From: Sphingomonas sanxanigenens
Lineage (GTDB): Bacteria; Pseudomonadota; Alphaproteobacteria; Sphingomonadales; Sphingomonadaceae
Assembly (NCBI GenBank): GCA_003240855.1
Contig: QFNN01000006.1
Location: 1-54,529, forward strand
Direction of reading: 5' to 3'
Length of the DNA stretch: 54,529 bases
Shown: positions 41,691-49,366 of the stretch, piece after piece
Layout: the number at the start of each line of letters is the position of its first letter
Position numbering within the stretch: position 1 is the first letter of the stretch
Made by a program: the position numbers and the translations under genes
The notes under the pieces: model-generated
Databases searched by the model: none
Seen by the model: the letters and a program-made list of their open reading frames with translations, nothing else
Told to the model about the DNA's origin: nothing

Positions 41691-43865
41691 ATGTCAGTAG
41701 TCTCGCTTGCCATCATCTGTGGCGCGATTGCGGTTCTCTACGGACTCGTCACCGGCCGGCAGGTTCTCGCCGCATCGCCGGGCAATGAAAAGATGCAGCA
41801 GATCGCCGGCGCCATTCAGGAAGGCGCGCAGGCCTATCTCGGCCGCCAATATCGGACCATTGCGGTCGTCGGCGTCGTCGTCGCGCTGCTCGTTTTCTGG
41901 TTCCTCGGGCCGGTCTCGGCGATCGGCTTCGTCACCGGCGCGCTGCTTTCGGGGGTCGCCGGCTATATCGGCATGAACATTTCGGTTCGCGCGAACGTGC
42001 GCACGGCGGAGGCGGCGCGCAGCTCGCTGCAGAGCGGCCTCACCCTCGCCTTCCGGTCGGGTGCGATCACCGGCATGCTGGTGGCGGGCCTCGGCCTGCT
42101 CGCGATCGCCGGCTTCTTCTGGTATCTGACCGGGCCGGGCGGCCACACGCCCGACGAACGGATCGTGATCGACAGCCTCGTGGCGCTGGCCTTCGGCGCC
42201 TCGCTCATCTCGATCTTCGCGCGCCTCGGCGGCGGCATCTTCACCAAGGCGGCGGACGTCGGCGCTGACCTTGTCGGCAAGGTCGAGGCGGGTATCCCCG
42301 AGGACGATCCCCGCAACCCCGCGGTGATCGCCGACAATGTCGGCGACAATGTCGGCGACTGCGCGGGCATGGCGGCCGATCTGTTCGAGACCTATGTGGT
42401 CACGCTCGGCACGACGATGGTGTCGATCGCGCTGCTCGTGCAGACCTCGACGACCGATCTCACGGCGTTGATGGCGCTGCCCCTGATGGTCGGCGGCGTG
42501 TGCATCATCACCTCGATCATCGGTACCTATTTCGTGCGGCTGGGGTCGAGCGGATCGATCATGGGCGCGCTCTACAAGGGCTTCTGGGTCACGGCGGCGC
42601 TGTCCGCCGTCGCGCTCTATTTCGCCACCCAATATGTGCTGGGCGACATGCACCGCCCGATCGGCGGGGCGGAGACCTTCCTCAGCGGCGCGGCGGAGGG
42701 CTTCCCCGATGGAACCGTCGTCGCCAGCGCGACCACCGGCGTGGTCGGCGCGCTGACCGGCATGAAGCTGTTCTGGTGCATGCTCATCGGGCTCGCCGTC
42801 ACCGGCCTGCTCGTCTGGATCACCGAATATTACACCGGCACGCGCTATCGCCCGGTCAAGTCGATCGCCAAGGCCTCGGAAACCGGCCATGGCACCAATG
42901 TGATCCAGGGCCTCGCGATCAGCCTTGAATCGACCGCGCTGCCGACTTTGGTGATCGTCGTCGCGGTGATCGCCGCCTATCAGATCGCCGGCATCATCGG
43001 CATCGCCTTCGCGGCGACCGCAATGCTCGCGCTCGCCGGCATGGTCGTCGCGCTCGACGCCTATGGGCCTGTTACCGACAATGCCGGCGGCATCGCCGAG
43101 ATGGCGGGGCTCGAGGATGAGGTGCGCCACAAGACCGACGCGCTCGACGCGGTCGGCAACACCACCAAGGCGGTGACCAAGGGCTATGCGATCGGCTCGG
43201 CGGCGCTGGCCGCGCTCGTGCTGTTCGGCGCCTATACGACCGATCTGGGAATCTTCTTCCCGACGCTCGAGGTCGATTTCAAACTGTCCAATCCATATGT
43301 GGTTATCGGGCTGCTGCTCGGCGCGCTGCTGCCCTATCTGTTCGGCGGCATCGGCATGACGGCGGTCGGCCGCGCGGCGGGCGCGGTGGTCGAGGAAGTG
43401 CGCGCGCAGTTCCGCGACAATCCGGGGATCATGGAAGGGACGAGCCGGCCCAACTATGCCCGCACCGTCGATCTCGTCACCAAGGCGGCGATCCGCGAGA
43501 TGATCGTGCCGTCGCTGCTGCCGGTGCTGGCGCCGATCGTCGTCTATTTCGTGATTACCGCCGTCGCCGGGCAGGCGCAGGGCTTCGCGGCCACCGGCGC
43601 GCTGCTCCTCGGCGTCATCGTCTCGGGGCTGTTCGTCGCCATTTCGATGACCTCGGGCGGCGGCGCGTGGGACAATGCCAAGAAATATATCGAGGACGGC
43701 AATTATGGCGGCAAGGGCAGCGAGGCCCACAAGGCCGCCGTCACCGGCGACACGGTGGGCGATCCCTACAAGGACACCGCCGGCCCCGCCGTCAATCCGA
43801 TGATCAAGATCACCAACATCGTCGCGCTCCTCCTCCTCGCCGCACTCGCGCACGCGGCAGGCTGA
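41691..43865 (+). CDS. hppA: Membrane-bound H+-translocating pyrophosphatase
   Basis: 724 residues, about sixteen membrane helices. Hydrolyses PPi and pumps H+ across the inner membrane. Catalytic loops: FTKAADVGADLVGKVEAGIP, EDDPRNPAVIADNVGDNVGD, CAGMAADLFETY, and a late DNAKKYIEDGNYGGKGSEAH then TGDTVGDPYKDTAGPAVNPM. The GNTTKAVTKG segment carries Lys where K+-dependent enzymes have Ala, marking it as the K+-independent H+-PPase class. Single gene with its own promoter and a strong terminator. Confidence 0.97.
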   Translation: MSVVSLAIICGAIAVLYGLVTGRQVLAASPGNEKMQQIAGAIQEGAQAYLGRQYRTIAVVGVVVALLVFWFLGPVSAIGFVTGALLSGVAGYIGMNISVRANVRTAEAARSSLQSGLTLAFRSGAITGMLVAGLGLLAIAGFFWYLTGPGGHTPDERIVIDSLVALAFGASLISIFARLGGGIFTKAADVGADLVGKVEAGIPEDDPRNPAVIADNVGDNVGDCAGMAADLFETYVVTLGTTMVSIALLVQTSTTDLTALMALPLMVGGVCIITSIIGTYFVRLGSSGSIMGALYKGFWVTAALSAVALYFATQYVLGDMHRPIGGAETFLSGAAEGFPDGTVVASATTGVVGALTGMKLFWCMLIGLAVTGLLVWITEYYTGTRYRPVKSIAKASETGHGTNVIQGLAISLESTALPTLVIVVAVIAAYQIAGIIGIAFAATAMLALAGMVVALDAYGPVTDNAGGIAEMAGLEDEVRHKTDALDAVGNTTKAVTKGYAIGSAALAALVLFGAYTTDLGIFFPTLEVDFKLSNPYVVIGLLLGALLPYLFGGIGMTAVGRAAGAVVEEVRAQFRDNPGIMEGTSRPNYARTVDLVTKAAIREMIVPSLLPVLAPIVVYFVITAVAGQAQGFAATGALLLGVIVSGLFVAISMTSGGGAWDNAKKYIEDGNYGGKGSEAHKAAVTGDTVGDPYKDTAGPAVNPMIKITNIVALLLLAALAHAAG

Positions 43866-43898
43866 GCGCTCAAAAGATCGTCAGACCCGACGATGCTG

Positions 43899-43927
43899 CC
43901 CCGCCCGGCGACGGGCGGGGTTTTTTT
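43899..43927 (+). terminator. Strong intrinsic terminator after hppA
   Basis: CCCCGCCCG (43899-43907), a GCGA tetraloop, CGGGCGGGG (43912-43920), then seven T residues. Perfect 9-bp GC stem. It shows that the methyltransferase gene downstream needs its own promoter, and that an apparent start for that gene at 43893 is not usable. Confidence 0.9.
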
Positions 43928-43966
43928 GTCCGAAGCGGAGATGGTTGATCGCGCCAGGGCGGCCCG

Positions 43967-43985
43967 CCGCTCCATAACGGAGCGG
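43967..43985. promoter_or_regulatory. Palindrome in the leader of the methyltransferase gene
   Basis: CCGCTCC-ATAAC-GGAGCGG, 7-bp perfect arms, between the hppA terminator and the preferred methyltransferase start at 44028. Could be an operator or a 5'-UTR hairpin controlling translation. No C-protein gene is adjacent. Confidence 0.4.
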
Positions 43986-44027
43986 GAAATCCTCTCGTCC
44001 GCCTGGCCGGGCGGGCATGGTTTCCGC

Positions 44028-45671
44028 ATGCGGAACGACCCCGGCAACCGGCTCTATTACGGCGACAATCTCGATGTGCTGCGCCGCGAGGTCGAAAGCG
44101 CCAGCGTCGATCTCATCTATCTCGATCCGCCGTTCAACTCGAACGCCAGCTATAATATCCTGTTCAAATCCCCGACCGGCAAGGGCGCCGACGCCAGCAT
44201 CGAGGCGTTCGACGATACATGGAGCTGGGGCCCCGCGGCGGCGGAGGCCCTGCTCGACATCGCACAGAGCGGCAATCACCGCCTTCACGTGATGATGCAG
44301 GCGATGCGCGACGCGATCGGCGAGAATGCGATGATGGCTTATCTGGCGATGATGGCCGTCCGCCTCGTCGAGCTTCACCGCGTCCTTAAACCCACCGGCA
44401 GCCTCTATCTCCACTGCGATCCGACCGCGAGCCATTATCTCAAGCTGGTGCTGGACGCGGTGTTTGGGGCGCATCGCTATGTGAATGAAATCGTTTGGAA
44501 GCGCACGACGGCGCACAGCAATGTCTATAGAGCATTTGGCGACATCACAGACTCGATCTTCTTTTATGCGAAGGGTGAGGAGCGGTGCTGGAATCAGCTA
44601 TATCGCCCGATAACCGCCGATCGTCTCGAAGCCGCTTTCCCGCATGCCGACCCCGATGGCCGGCGCTGGCGGTCCGAAAACATGCGCAATCCGGGTGTGC
44701 GGCCGAACCTGCACTATCCATATGCCGCCTCCAACGGAGTCACCTATCAACCGCATCCCAACGGCTGGACGGTCAGCCTTGAGAAGATGCGCCGCTACGA
44801 TATGGAAGGACGCCTGCACTTTCCGACGAACCCCGATGGCCGCTTGCGTCGGAAATTTTACGCGGACGAAACACCCGGCGCGAAATTGCAGAATCTCTGG
44901 GACGATATTTCTCCAATCGGAGCGCAGGCGCAGGAACGCCTCGGCTACCCGACCCAGAAGCCGCGCGCCTTGCTCGAACGCATCATCTCCGCTTCGTCCA
45001 ATCCCGGCGACATCGTGCTCGATCCCTTCTGCGGCTGCGGCACGGCGGTCGACGCCGCGCAAAAGCTCGGGCGGCACTGGATCGGCATCGACGTCACGCA
45101 TCTCGCGATCGGGCTGATCGAGAAAAGGCTGCGCGACGGCTATGGCGAGACTGCGCGGTTCGAGACGATCGGCGTTCCCGCCGATCTCGAAAGCGCGCAG
45201 CGCCTTGCCGTCGACGATCCCCATCAGTTCCAGGCGTGGATCACGCTGCGGCTTGGCGGCTGGCCGTGGATGGGCGGGCGCAAGGGCGGCGACCGCGGCG
45301 TCGATGGGCATTTCTACTATGTCGGCGAAGGCGGGAAGATCGAGACCGGCGTAATCTCGGTCAAGGCTGGCAACAACGTCAATCCGGCGATGGTTCGCGA
45401 TCTCGGTCGCGTGATGGCGCGCGACAAGCATCGCCTCGGTCTGTTCGTTTGCGCGGCGCTCCCCACGCGCGGCATGGAGCAGGAAGCAGCGAGCCACGGC
45501 GTGATCGAAACCGAATTCGGCCGCTTTCCCGCGCTCCAGATCTTCACGCTCGCCGAACTGTTCGCCGAGCGCAGCCCACGCCTGCCGCCGCTCGTCAGCC
45601 CCAATCGCCGCGCACCGCGCGTCGAGCAGCGCCCTTCGCACCAGCCGGGCGCCCAGGGCAGCCTGATCTGA
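44028..45671 (+). CDS. Site-specific DNA methyltransferase (beta class) with C-terminal Mrr-like nuclease-type domain
   Basis: 547 residues from ATG 44028 (MRNDPGNRLYYGDNLDVLRR, the usual beginning of the family). ATG 43941 is an in-frame alternative, with GGAG abutting it. Motif order IV then I marks a beta-class amino-methyltransferase: LIYLDPPFNSNASYNILF (DPPF at 33-36), the LHRVLKPTGSLYLHCDPT stretch, a variable target-recognition part around 155-300, then DIVLDPFCGCGTAVDAAQKL and WIGIDV for SAM binding. After about residue 400, GRKGGDRGVDGHFYYVGEGG and GVISVKAGNNVNP resemble the Mrr/PD-(D/E)xK core, but Ser stands where Glu or Gln is usual before xK. The middle part is visibly less GC-rich, which suggests acquisition. 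No separate restriction gene adjoins. It differs from CcrM, which is shorter and lacks this tail. Confidence 0.88.
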   Translation: MRNDPGNRLYYGDNLDVLRREVESASVDLIYLDPPFNSNASYNILFKSPTGKGADASIEAFDDTWSWGPAAAEALLDIAQSGNHRLHVMMQAMRDAIGENAMMAYLAMMAVRLVELHRVLKPTGSLYLHCDPTASHYLKLVLDAVFGAHRYVNEIVWKRTTAHSNVYRAFGDITDSIFFYAKGEERCWNQLYRPITADRLEAAFPHADPDGRRWRSENMRNPGVRPNLHYPYAASNGVTYQPHPNGWTVSLEKMRRYDMEGRLHFPTNPDGRLRRKFYADETPGAKLQNLWDDISPIGAQAQERLGYPTQKPRALLERIISASSNPGDIVLDPFCGCGTAVDAAQKLGRHWIGIDVTHLAIGLIEKRLRDGYGETARFETIGVPADLESAQRLAVDDPHQFQAWITLRLGGWPWMGGRKGGDRGVDGHFYYVGEGGKIETGVISVKAGNNVNPAMVRDLGRVMARDKHRLGLFVCAALPTRGMEQEAASHGVIETEFGRFPALQIFTLAELFAERSPRLPPLVSPNRRAPRVEQRPSHQPGAQGSLI

Positions 45672-45806
45672 CGACGGCGCGGGGCGATTGCAGAACTGCC
45701 GCAAAATGGGATTGGTTTCGCGCAGCATCGCGCCATAGCTTCACTTTTGGCGCATCTTCCGCTAAGGCGCGCCGTTTCCCGGATTCCTGCACGCTAGAGG
45801 CTCTGT

Positions 45807-46025
45807 TTGGCTAAAGAAGAACTGCTCGAGATGCGCGGCCAGGTGGTTGAGCTCCTGCCCAACGCCATGTTCCGCGTCCGGCTCGAGAATGACCATGAAA
45901 TCCTCGGCCACACCGCCGGCAAAATGCGCAAGAACCGTATCCGCGTTCTCGTTGGCGACGAGGTGCTGGTCGAGCTGACGCCCTACGACCTTACCAAGGG
46001 TCGAATCACCTACCGCTTCAAATAG
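45807..46025 (+). CDS. infA: Translation initiation factor IF-1
   Basis: 72 residues, exact family length. OB-fold protein that occupies the ribosomal A site during initiation. Starts (M)AKEELLEMRGQVVELLPN from TTG 45807 with AGAGG at 45796-45800, and ends ELTPYDLTKGRITYRFK. No ATG is available upstream in frame, so TTG is the start. Leads a run infA-maf-RNase E/G-yacG. Confidence 0.97.
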   Translation: MAKEELLEMRGQVVELLPNAMFRVRLENDHEILGHTAGKMRKNRIRVLVGDEVLVELTPYDLTKGRITYRFK

Positions 46026-46036
46026 GCGGGCGGCCC

Positions 46037-46606
46037 TTGCGGCTGATCCTTGCCTCGTCGAGCCCGCGCCGCCGCGATCTGCTGACGCGCATCGGCGCCG
46101 CGCCCGATGCGATCGCGGCGCCCGAAATCGACGAAAGCCCGAAGCCCGGCGAGCTGCCGCGCGCCTATGCGCTGCGCCTCGCGGCCGAGAAGGCGGCTGC
46201 GGTCGCGCGCCAGCCCGGCGATCTGGTGATCGCGGGCGATACGACGATCGCGCTCGGCCGGCGCATCCTGCCTCCCGCCGACGACGAACAGATCCAGCGC
46301 CGTCTGCTCGGCCTGCTGTCGGGCCGCCGCCATCACGCGCTGAGCGCGGTCGCGCTGATCGACGGCGAAGGGCGGCTGCGCACGCGCATCGCCGACACGG
46401 TCGTTGCGTTCAAACGGCTGACTGCGCAGGAAATCGACGCCTATGTCGCGTGCGGCGAGGGGCTGGGCAAGGCGGGCGGCTACGCGATCCAGGGCCGCGC
46501 CGAGGCCTTTGTGCGTTTCATCTCGGGCACCCATTCGGGCGTCGTCGGCCTGCCGCTGTTCGAGACGCGCGCGCTGCTCGTCGCCGCCGGCTATCCCCTT
46601 GGCTGA
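46037..46606 (+). CDS. maf: Maf family nucleoside triphosphate pyrophosphatase
   Basis: 189 residues from TTG 46037. House-cleaning nucleotide pyrophosphatase. Motifs: LRLILASSSPRRRDLLTRIG at the N-terminus, the catalytic region VIAGDTTIALGRRILPPADD, LSGRRHHALSAVALI, and CGEGLGKAGGYAIQGRAEAF. Also FISGTHSGVVGLPLFETRAL. TTG is the only start that keeps the conserved SSSPRR end. Overlaps the RNase gene by 8 nt. Confidence 0.93.
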   Translation: MRLILASSSPRRRDLLTRIGAAPDAIAAPEIDESPKPGELPRAYALRLAAEKAAAVARQPGDLVIAGDTTIALGRRILPPADDEQIQRRLLGLLSGRRHHALSAVALIDGEGRLRTRIADTVVAFKRLTAQEIDAYVACGEGLGKAGGYAIQGRAEAFVRFISGTHSGVVGLPLFETRALLVAAGYPLG

Positions 46607-47600
46607 ATGGCTGTTCGAGCAGGGCATCGGCGAGGCGCGCGCCGCGCTGGTCGAGCATGGCCGCATTGTCGAGGCGCGGATCGAGCGTGACGATGGCGGC
46701 CTTCGCGCCGGCGCGATCCTCCCCGCGCGCCTCGTCCGTCAGCTCATCCCGCGCCGGCGCGGCATCGCGCTGATCGAAGGCGGGCACGAGGCGCTGGTCG
46801 AACCCCTCCCCCCCGGCCTGACCGAAGGCGGCGGCTTCCTCGCCCTCGTCACGCGCGAGGCGATCGCCGAGCCCGGCCATCCCAAGCGCGCCAAGGCCGT
46901 CGCCGCGCCCGCCGACGCGCAACCCTCCCCCGGCCCGACGCTCGCCGAACGACTCGCCCTGACGGACATCCCCGTCCGCCCCCTCCTCGCGCACGCGCCC
47001 GATGCGCTTGAGGCCGCCGGCTGGAGCGAAACGCTCGAGGAAGCGGCGAGCGGCGACATCGCCTTCCCTGGCGGCGGCCTGCGCATCAGCCCGACGCCGG
47101 CGATGACGCTGATCGACATAGACGGCGCGCTCGATCCCGCAGCCCTCGCCGTCGCGGGCGCGGGGGCTGCGGGCGAAGCGATCCGGCGGCTCGATATCGG
47201 CGGCTCGATCGGCATTGATCTGCCGACCATGCCCGATCGCGCGGCGCGGCAGGCGGCGGCCGCCGCGCTCGATGCTGCGCTCCCCCTGCCCTTCGAGCGC
47301 ACGGCAGTGAACGGCTTCGGTTTCCTCCAGATCGTCCGCCGCCGCGAACGCGCCTCGCTGCCCGAATTGCTGCGCGGCGATCCCGCGCTGACGGCCGCGC
47401 TCGCGCTGCTCCGCCGGGCCGAGCGCAGCGGGGGTGTCGGCGCGCGCACCCTTGTCGCCGCGTCCGCCGTGGTCGCGATCATCGATGCGAATCGCGGCTG
47501 GATCGACATGCTCTCGCGCCGGCTGGGTGCGCCCGTCGCCTTGCGGGCGGAGCCGGGACTCGCCATATCGGCCGGGCATGTCGAAGCTCGCCCCCTCTGA
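46599..47600 (+). CDS. Short RNase E/G family protein lacking the S1 domain
   Basis: 333 residues from TTG 46599, overlapping the maf stop. Similar in its core to the catalytic part of RNase E/G: PAMTLIDIDGALDPAALAVA and AIRRLDIGGSIGIDLPTMPD replace the canonical IDVNSG and LRDIGGLIVIDFIDM, keeping the two metal-binding Asp positions, and RTAVNGFGFLQIVRRRERAS matches the TRLGLVEMTRKR region. The N-terminal S1 RNA-binding domain, the zinc-link cysteines and the C-terminal scaffold are absent; much of the N-terminal part is Ala/Pro-rich. Activity is therefore uncertain. Overlaps yacG by 23 nt. Confidence 0.8.
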   Translation: MAEWLFEQGIGEARAALVEHGRIVEARIERDDGGLRAGAILPARLVRQLIPRRRGIALIEGGHEALVEPLPPGLTEGGGFLALVTREAIAEPGHPKRAKAVAAPADAQPSPGPTLAERLALTDIPVRPLLAHAPDALEAAGWSETLEEAASGDIAFPGGGLRISPTPAMTLIDIDGALDPAALAVAGAGAAGEAIRRLDIGGSIGIDLPTMPDRAARQAAAAALDAALPLPFERTAVNGFGFLQIVRRRERASLPELLRGDPALTAALALLRRAERSGGVGARTLVAASAVVAIIDANRGWIDMLSRRLGAPVALRAEPGLAISAGHVEARPL

Positions 47601-47766
47601 CGCCTGCCCGCTCTGCGGCAAGCCTGCGGCCCCTGCGCACAAGCCCTTTTGCAGCCAGGGCTGCCGCGACCGCGATCTGCTCAACTGGCTGGGCGACGCC
47701 TACCGCGTGCCCGCGCAAGATAGTGATACGGACGGGCTGGACAGCACCCCCCAACCGCCTCTATAG
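47578..47766 (+). CDS. yacG: DNA gyrase inhibitor YacG
   Basis: 62 residues. Small zinc protein. Four Cys ligands: ACPLCGKPAAPAHKPFCSQG and CRDRDLLNWLGDAYRV (CxxC then CxxxC). The usual order maf/rng/yacG in alphaproteobacteria supports it. ATG 47578 lies inside the end of the preceding gene in another frame. C-terminal tail acidic. Confidence 0.92.
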   Translation: MSKLAPSDACPLCGKPAAPAHKPFCSQGCRDRDLLNWLGDAYRVPAQDSDTDGLDSTPQPPL

Positions 47767-47792
47767 GCCGCGCTTCCCGCATTCGCGGCGAT

Positions 47793-47868
47793 GCCCAGGT
47801 AGCTCAGTTGGTAGAGCATGCGACTGAAAATCGCAGTGTCGGCGGTTCGATCCCGTCCCTGGGCACCA
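47793..47868 (+). tRNA. tRNA-Phe (GAA)
   Basis: 76 nt with encoded CCA. Acceptor stem GCCCAGG pairs with CCTGGGC, discriminator A, then CCA. D-arm AGCTCAGTTGGTAGAGC, anticodon loop CTGAAAA with GAA, T-loop GGTTCGATCCC. All standard. Lies 26 nt after yacG. Confidence 0.98.
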
Positions 47869-47914
47869 TCTCCCGACATCGCTGAAAGCTGATCCGGCCT
47901 TGCTGGATCATGTG

Positions 47915-47996
47915 CGGCACCGGCCCGCTCCCCCACCCGGCCTCCCACTCAGTGTATCGTCGATGGGAGGCCGGGTGGGGGAGCGGGCCGGTGCCG
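47915..47996. repeat. Long hairpin repeat with perfect 33-bp stem
   Basis: The left arm (47915-47947, starting CGGCACCGGCCCGCTCCCCC) and right arm (47964-47996, ending GAGCGGGCCGGTGCCG) are perfect reverse complements over 33 nt, with the 16-nt loop CTCAGTGTATCGTCGA. A second copy lies at 52163-52244 in the opposite orientation with a similar loop; half copies at 26500 and 41542. It lies between tRNA-Phe and the marR stop. Confidence 0.9.
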
Positions 47997-48020
47997 TTTC
48001 CACCTCGGCAGAAAACAAAA

Positions 48021-48515
48021 TCAACGCTCCCGCCGGTCATGCGCCAGTCCGCCCAGCCGCGCCAGCTCGCGCGTCTCGCTCAGCAGGCTCGCCCACATCG
48101 CCTCGCCCAGCGCCGCGCGCAACGCATCCTGCGCCTCGCGCCATAGCGGCAGCGACCGTTCCAGCGCCGCAAAGCCCTTGTCGGTCATCCTGACCAGCTT
48201 CCGCCGCCGGTCCTCGCGCCCGGTGACGATCTCGACATGCCCGCTCCGCCGCAGCAGATCGACATTGCGCGCCATTGTCGTCCGGTCGGTCTCCATATGC
48301 GCGGCAAGGTCGCTCATCGTCGCCTCGCGCAGATAATAGAGCCGCGTCAGCAAGGACGACTGCGCCGGGCTCACCTCCGCCCCCGCCATGTGCGCGGCAT
48401 AGATTTTGCCCACCGCGCGATTGGCCGCGCGCAGCCCTTCGGCCAGGCAGACATGCGGGCTGTGGCGCAGCTCCTCCAGATAATCGATCGATCGCCGTTC
48501 GGGCGCCTGCTGCAT
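48021..48515 (-). CDS. MarR family transcriptional regulator
   Basis: 164 residues. Winged-helix repressor: AEVSPAQSSLLTRLYYLREA (helix before the reader), TMSDLAAHMETDRTTMARNV (recognition helix), and the wing VTGREDRRRKLVRMTDKGFA with the conserved DxR. Divergent from an SDR gene, with a perfect dyad in the shared promoter. It probably represses both itself and the SDR/isomerase operon until a small (aromatic) ligand binds. Confidence 0.93.
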   Translation of the reverse strand: MQQAPERRSIDYLEELRHSPHVCLAEGLRAANRAVGKIYAAHMAGAEVSPAQSSLLTRLYYLREATMSDLAAHMETDRTTMARNVDLLRRSGHVEIVTGREDRRRKLVRMTDKGFAALERSLPLWREAQDALRAALGEAMWASLLSETRELARLGGLAHDRRER

Positions 48516-48535
48516 GATCCAGACCCTGTGATGCG

Positions 48536-48573
48536 TTGACGCCGCTTATAATGTGTAGATACACATATATCAA
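48536..48573. promoter_or_regulatory. Divergent promoters with MarR-type operator ATGTGTA-GA-TACACAT
   Basis: A perfect 7-bp dyad at 48551-48566. On the minus strand, -35 TTGATA (48573-48568) and -10 TATAAG (48550-48545) are 17 nt apart and the operator fills most of that spacer; they drive marR. On the plus strand, TTGACG (48536-48541) and GATACA (48558-48563), 16 nt apart, overlap the same dyad and drive the SDR gene. Repressor binding would block both. Confidence 0.7.
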
Positions 48574-48622
48574 ACAGGCGAGTCGGCGAACAGCGATTCA
48601 GCCGGGCGGAGGATGACTTGAT

Positions 48623-49363
48623 ATGACGACGAAGGGCTCGGTCGCGATCGTTGGCGCCGGCGACTATATCGGATCGGAAATCGCGAAGCGCTTCGCGCGC
48701 GAGGGCTATGTCGTCCATGTCGGCCGCCGCAATGGCGAGAAGCTGGAGCCTTTGCTGGCCGAGATCAGGGCGGCGGGCGGCGCGGCGCACGGCCGCTCGC
48801 TCGATGCGCGCGAGCCGGAGGACGTCACCGCCTTCCTCGCCGAGACCGATGCCCTCGCGCCGCTTGAGCTGTGCATCTTCAACGTCGGCGCCAACGTCAA
48901 TTTCCCCATCCTCGAGACGACCGACCGCGTCTTTCGCAAGGTATGGGAAATGGCCTGCTTCGCGGGTTTCGTGACGGGGCGGGAGGCGGCGCGGATCATG
49001 CTGCCGCGCGGCCGGGGCAAGATCTTCTTCACCGGCGCCACGGCGGGGCTGCGCGGCGGCAAGGGCTATGCCGCCTTCGCCTCGGCCAAGTTCGGCGTCC
49101 GCGCCGTCGCCCAGTCCATGGCGCGCGAGCTGTGGCCGCAGGGCATCCATGTCGCGCACCTCATCATCGATGCCGGCGTCGATACCCAGTGGGTGCGCCA
49201 GATGATCGCGCAGCGCCAGGGCGCGGAGGCGCTGGACAATCTGCCGCCCGATCAGCTCATGCCCCCCGCCGCCGTCGCCGAAGCCTATTGGGCGCTGTTC
49301 GATCAGAAGCCCGCCGCCTGGACCTTCGAGCAGGAGATCCGGCCTTATGGGGAGACGTGGTGA
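48623..49363 (+). CDS. SDR family oxidoreductase, atypical active site
   Basis: 246 residues from ATG 48623 (GGAGG at 48609-48613). Rossmann fold with an altered cofactor loop, VAIVGAGDYIGSEIAKRF (GxxxxIG in place of TGxxxGIG), and an RR after strand 2 (VGRRNGEKL), which favours NADP. FNVGANVNFPILETT sits at the NNAG position. The catalytic YxxxK reads FASAK in YAAFASAKFGVRAVAQSMAR, so Phe replaces Tyr; this is a recurring SDR subfamily. Operon with the isomerase gene. Confidence 0.85.
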   Translation: MTTKGSVAIVGAGDYIGSEIAKRFAREGYVVHVGRRNGEKLEPLLAEIRAAGGAAHGRSLDAREPEDVTAFLAETDALAPLELCIFNVGANVNFPILETTDRVFRKVWEMACFAGFVTGREAARIMLPRGRGKIFFTGATAGLRGGKGYAAFASAKFGVRAVAQSMARELWPQGIHVAHLIIDAGVDTQWVRQMIAQRQGAEALDNLPPDQLMPPAAVAEAYWALFDQKPAAWTFEQEIRPYGETW

Positions 49364-49366
49364 GCC

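Noticed and set aside
41694..43853. 719-codon minus-strand frame opposite hppA
   Set aside because: Same reasoning: the sense-strand pyrophosphatase is certain and the antisense translation is repetitive Arg/Asp/Glu.
43893..44027. Longer N-terminus for the methyltransferase starting at 43893
   Set aside because: That start lies inside the hppA terminator hairpin, and the family begins at NRLYYGDN. ATG 43941 remains a minor alternative.
47793..47868. tRNA-Phe as attachment site of an integrated element
   Set aside because: No integrase or repeated tRNA 3' end was found within the window, and the AT-rich islet starts more than 2 kb away.
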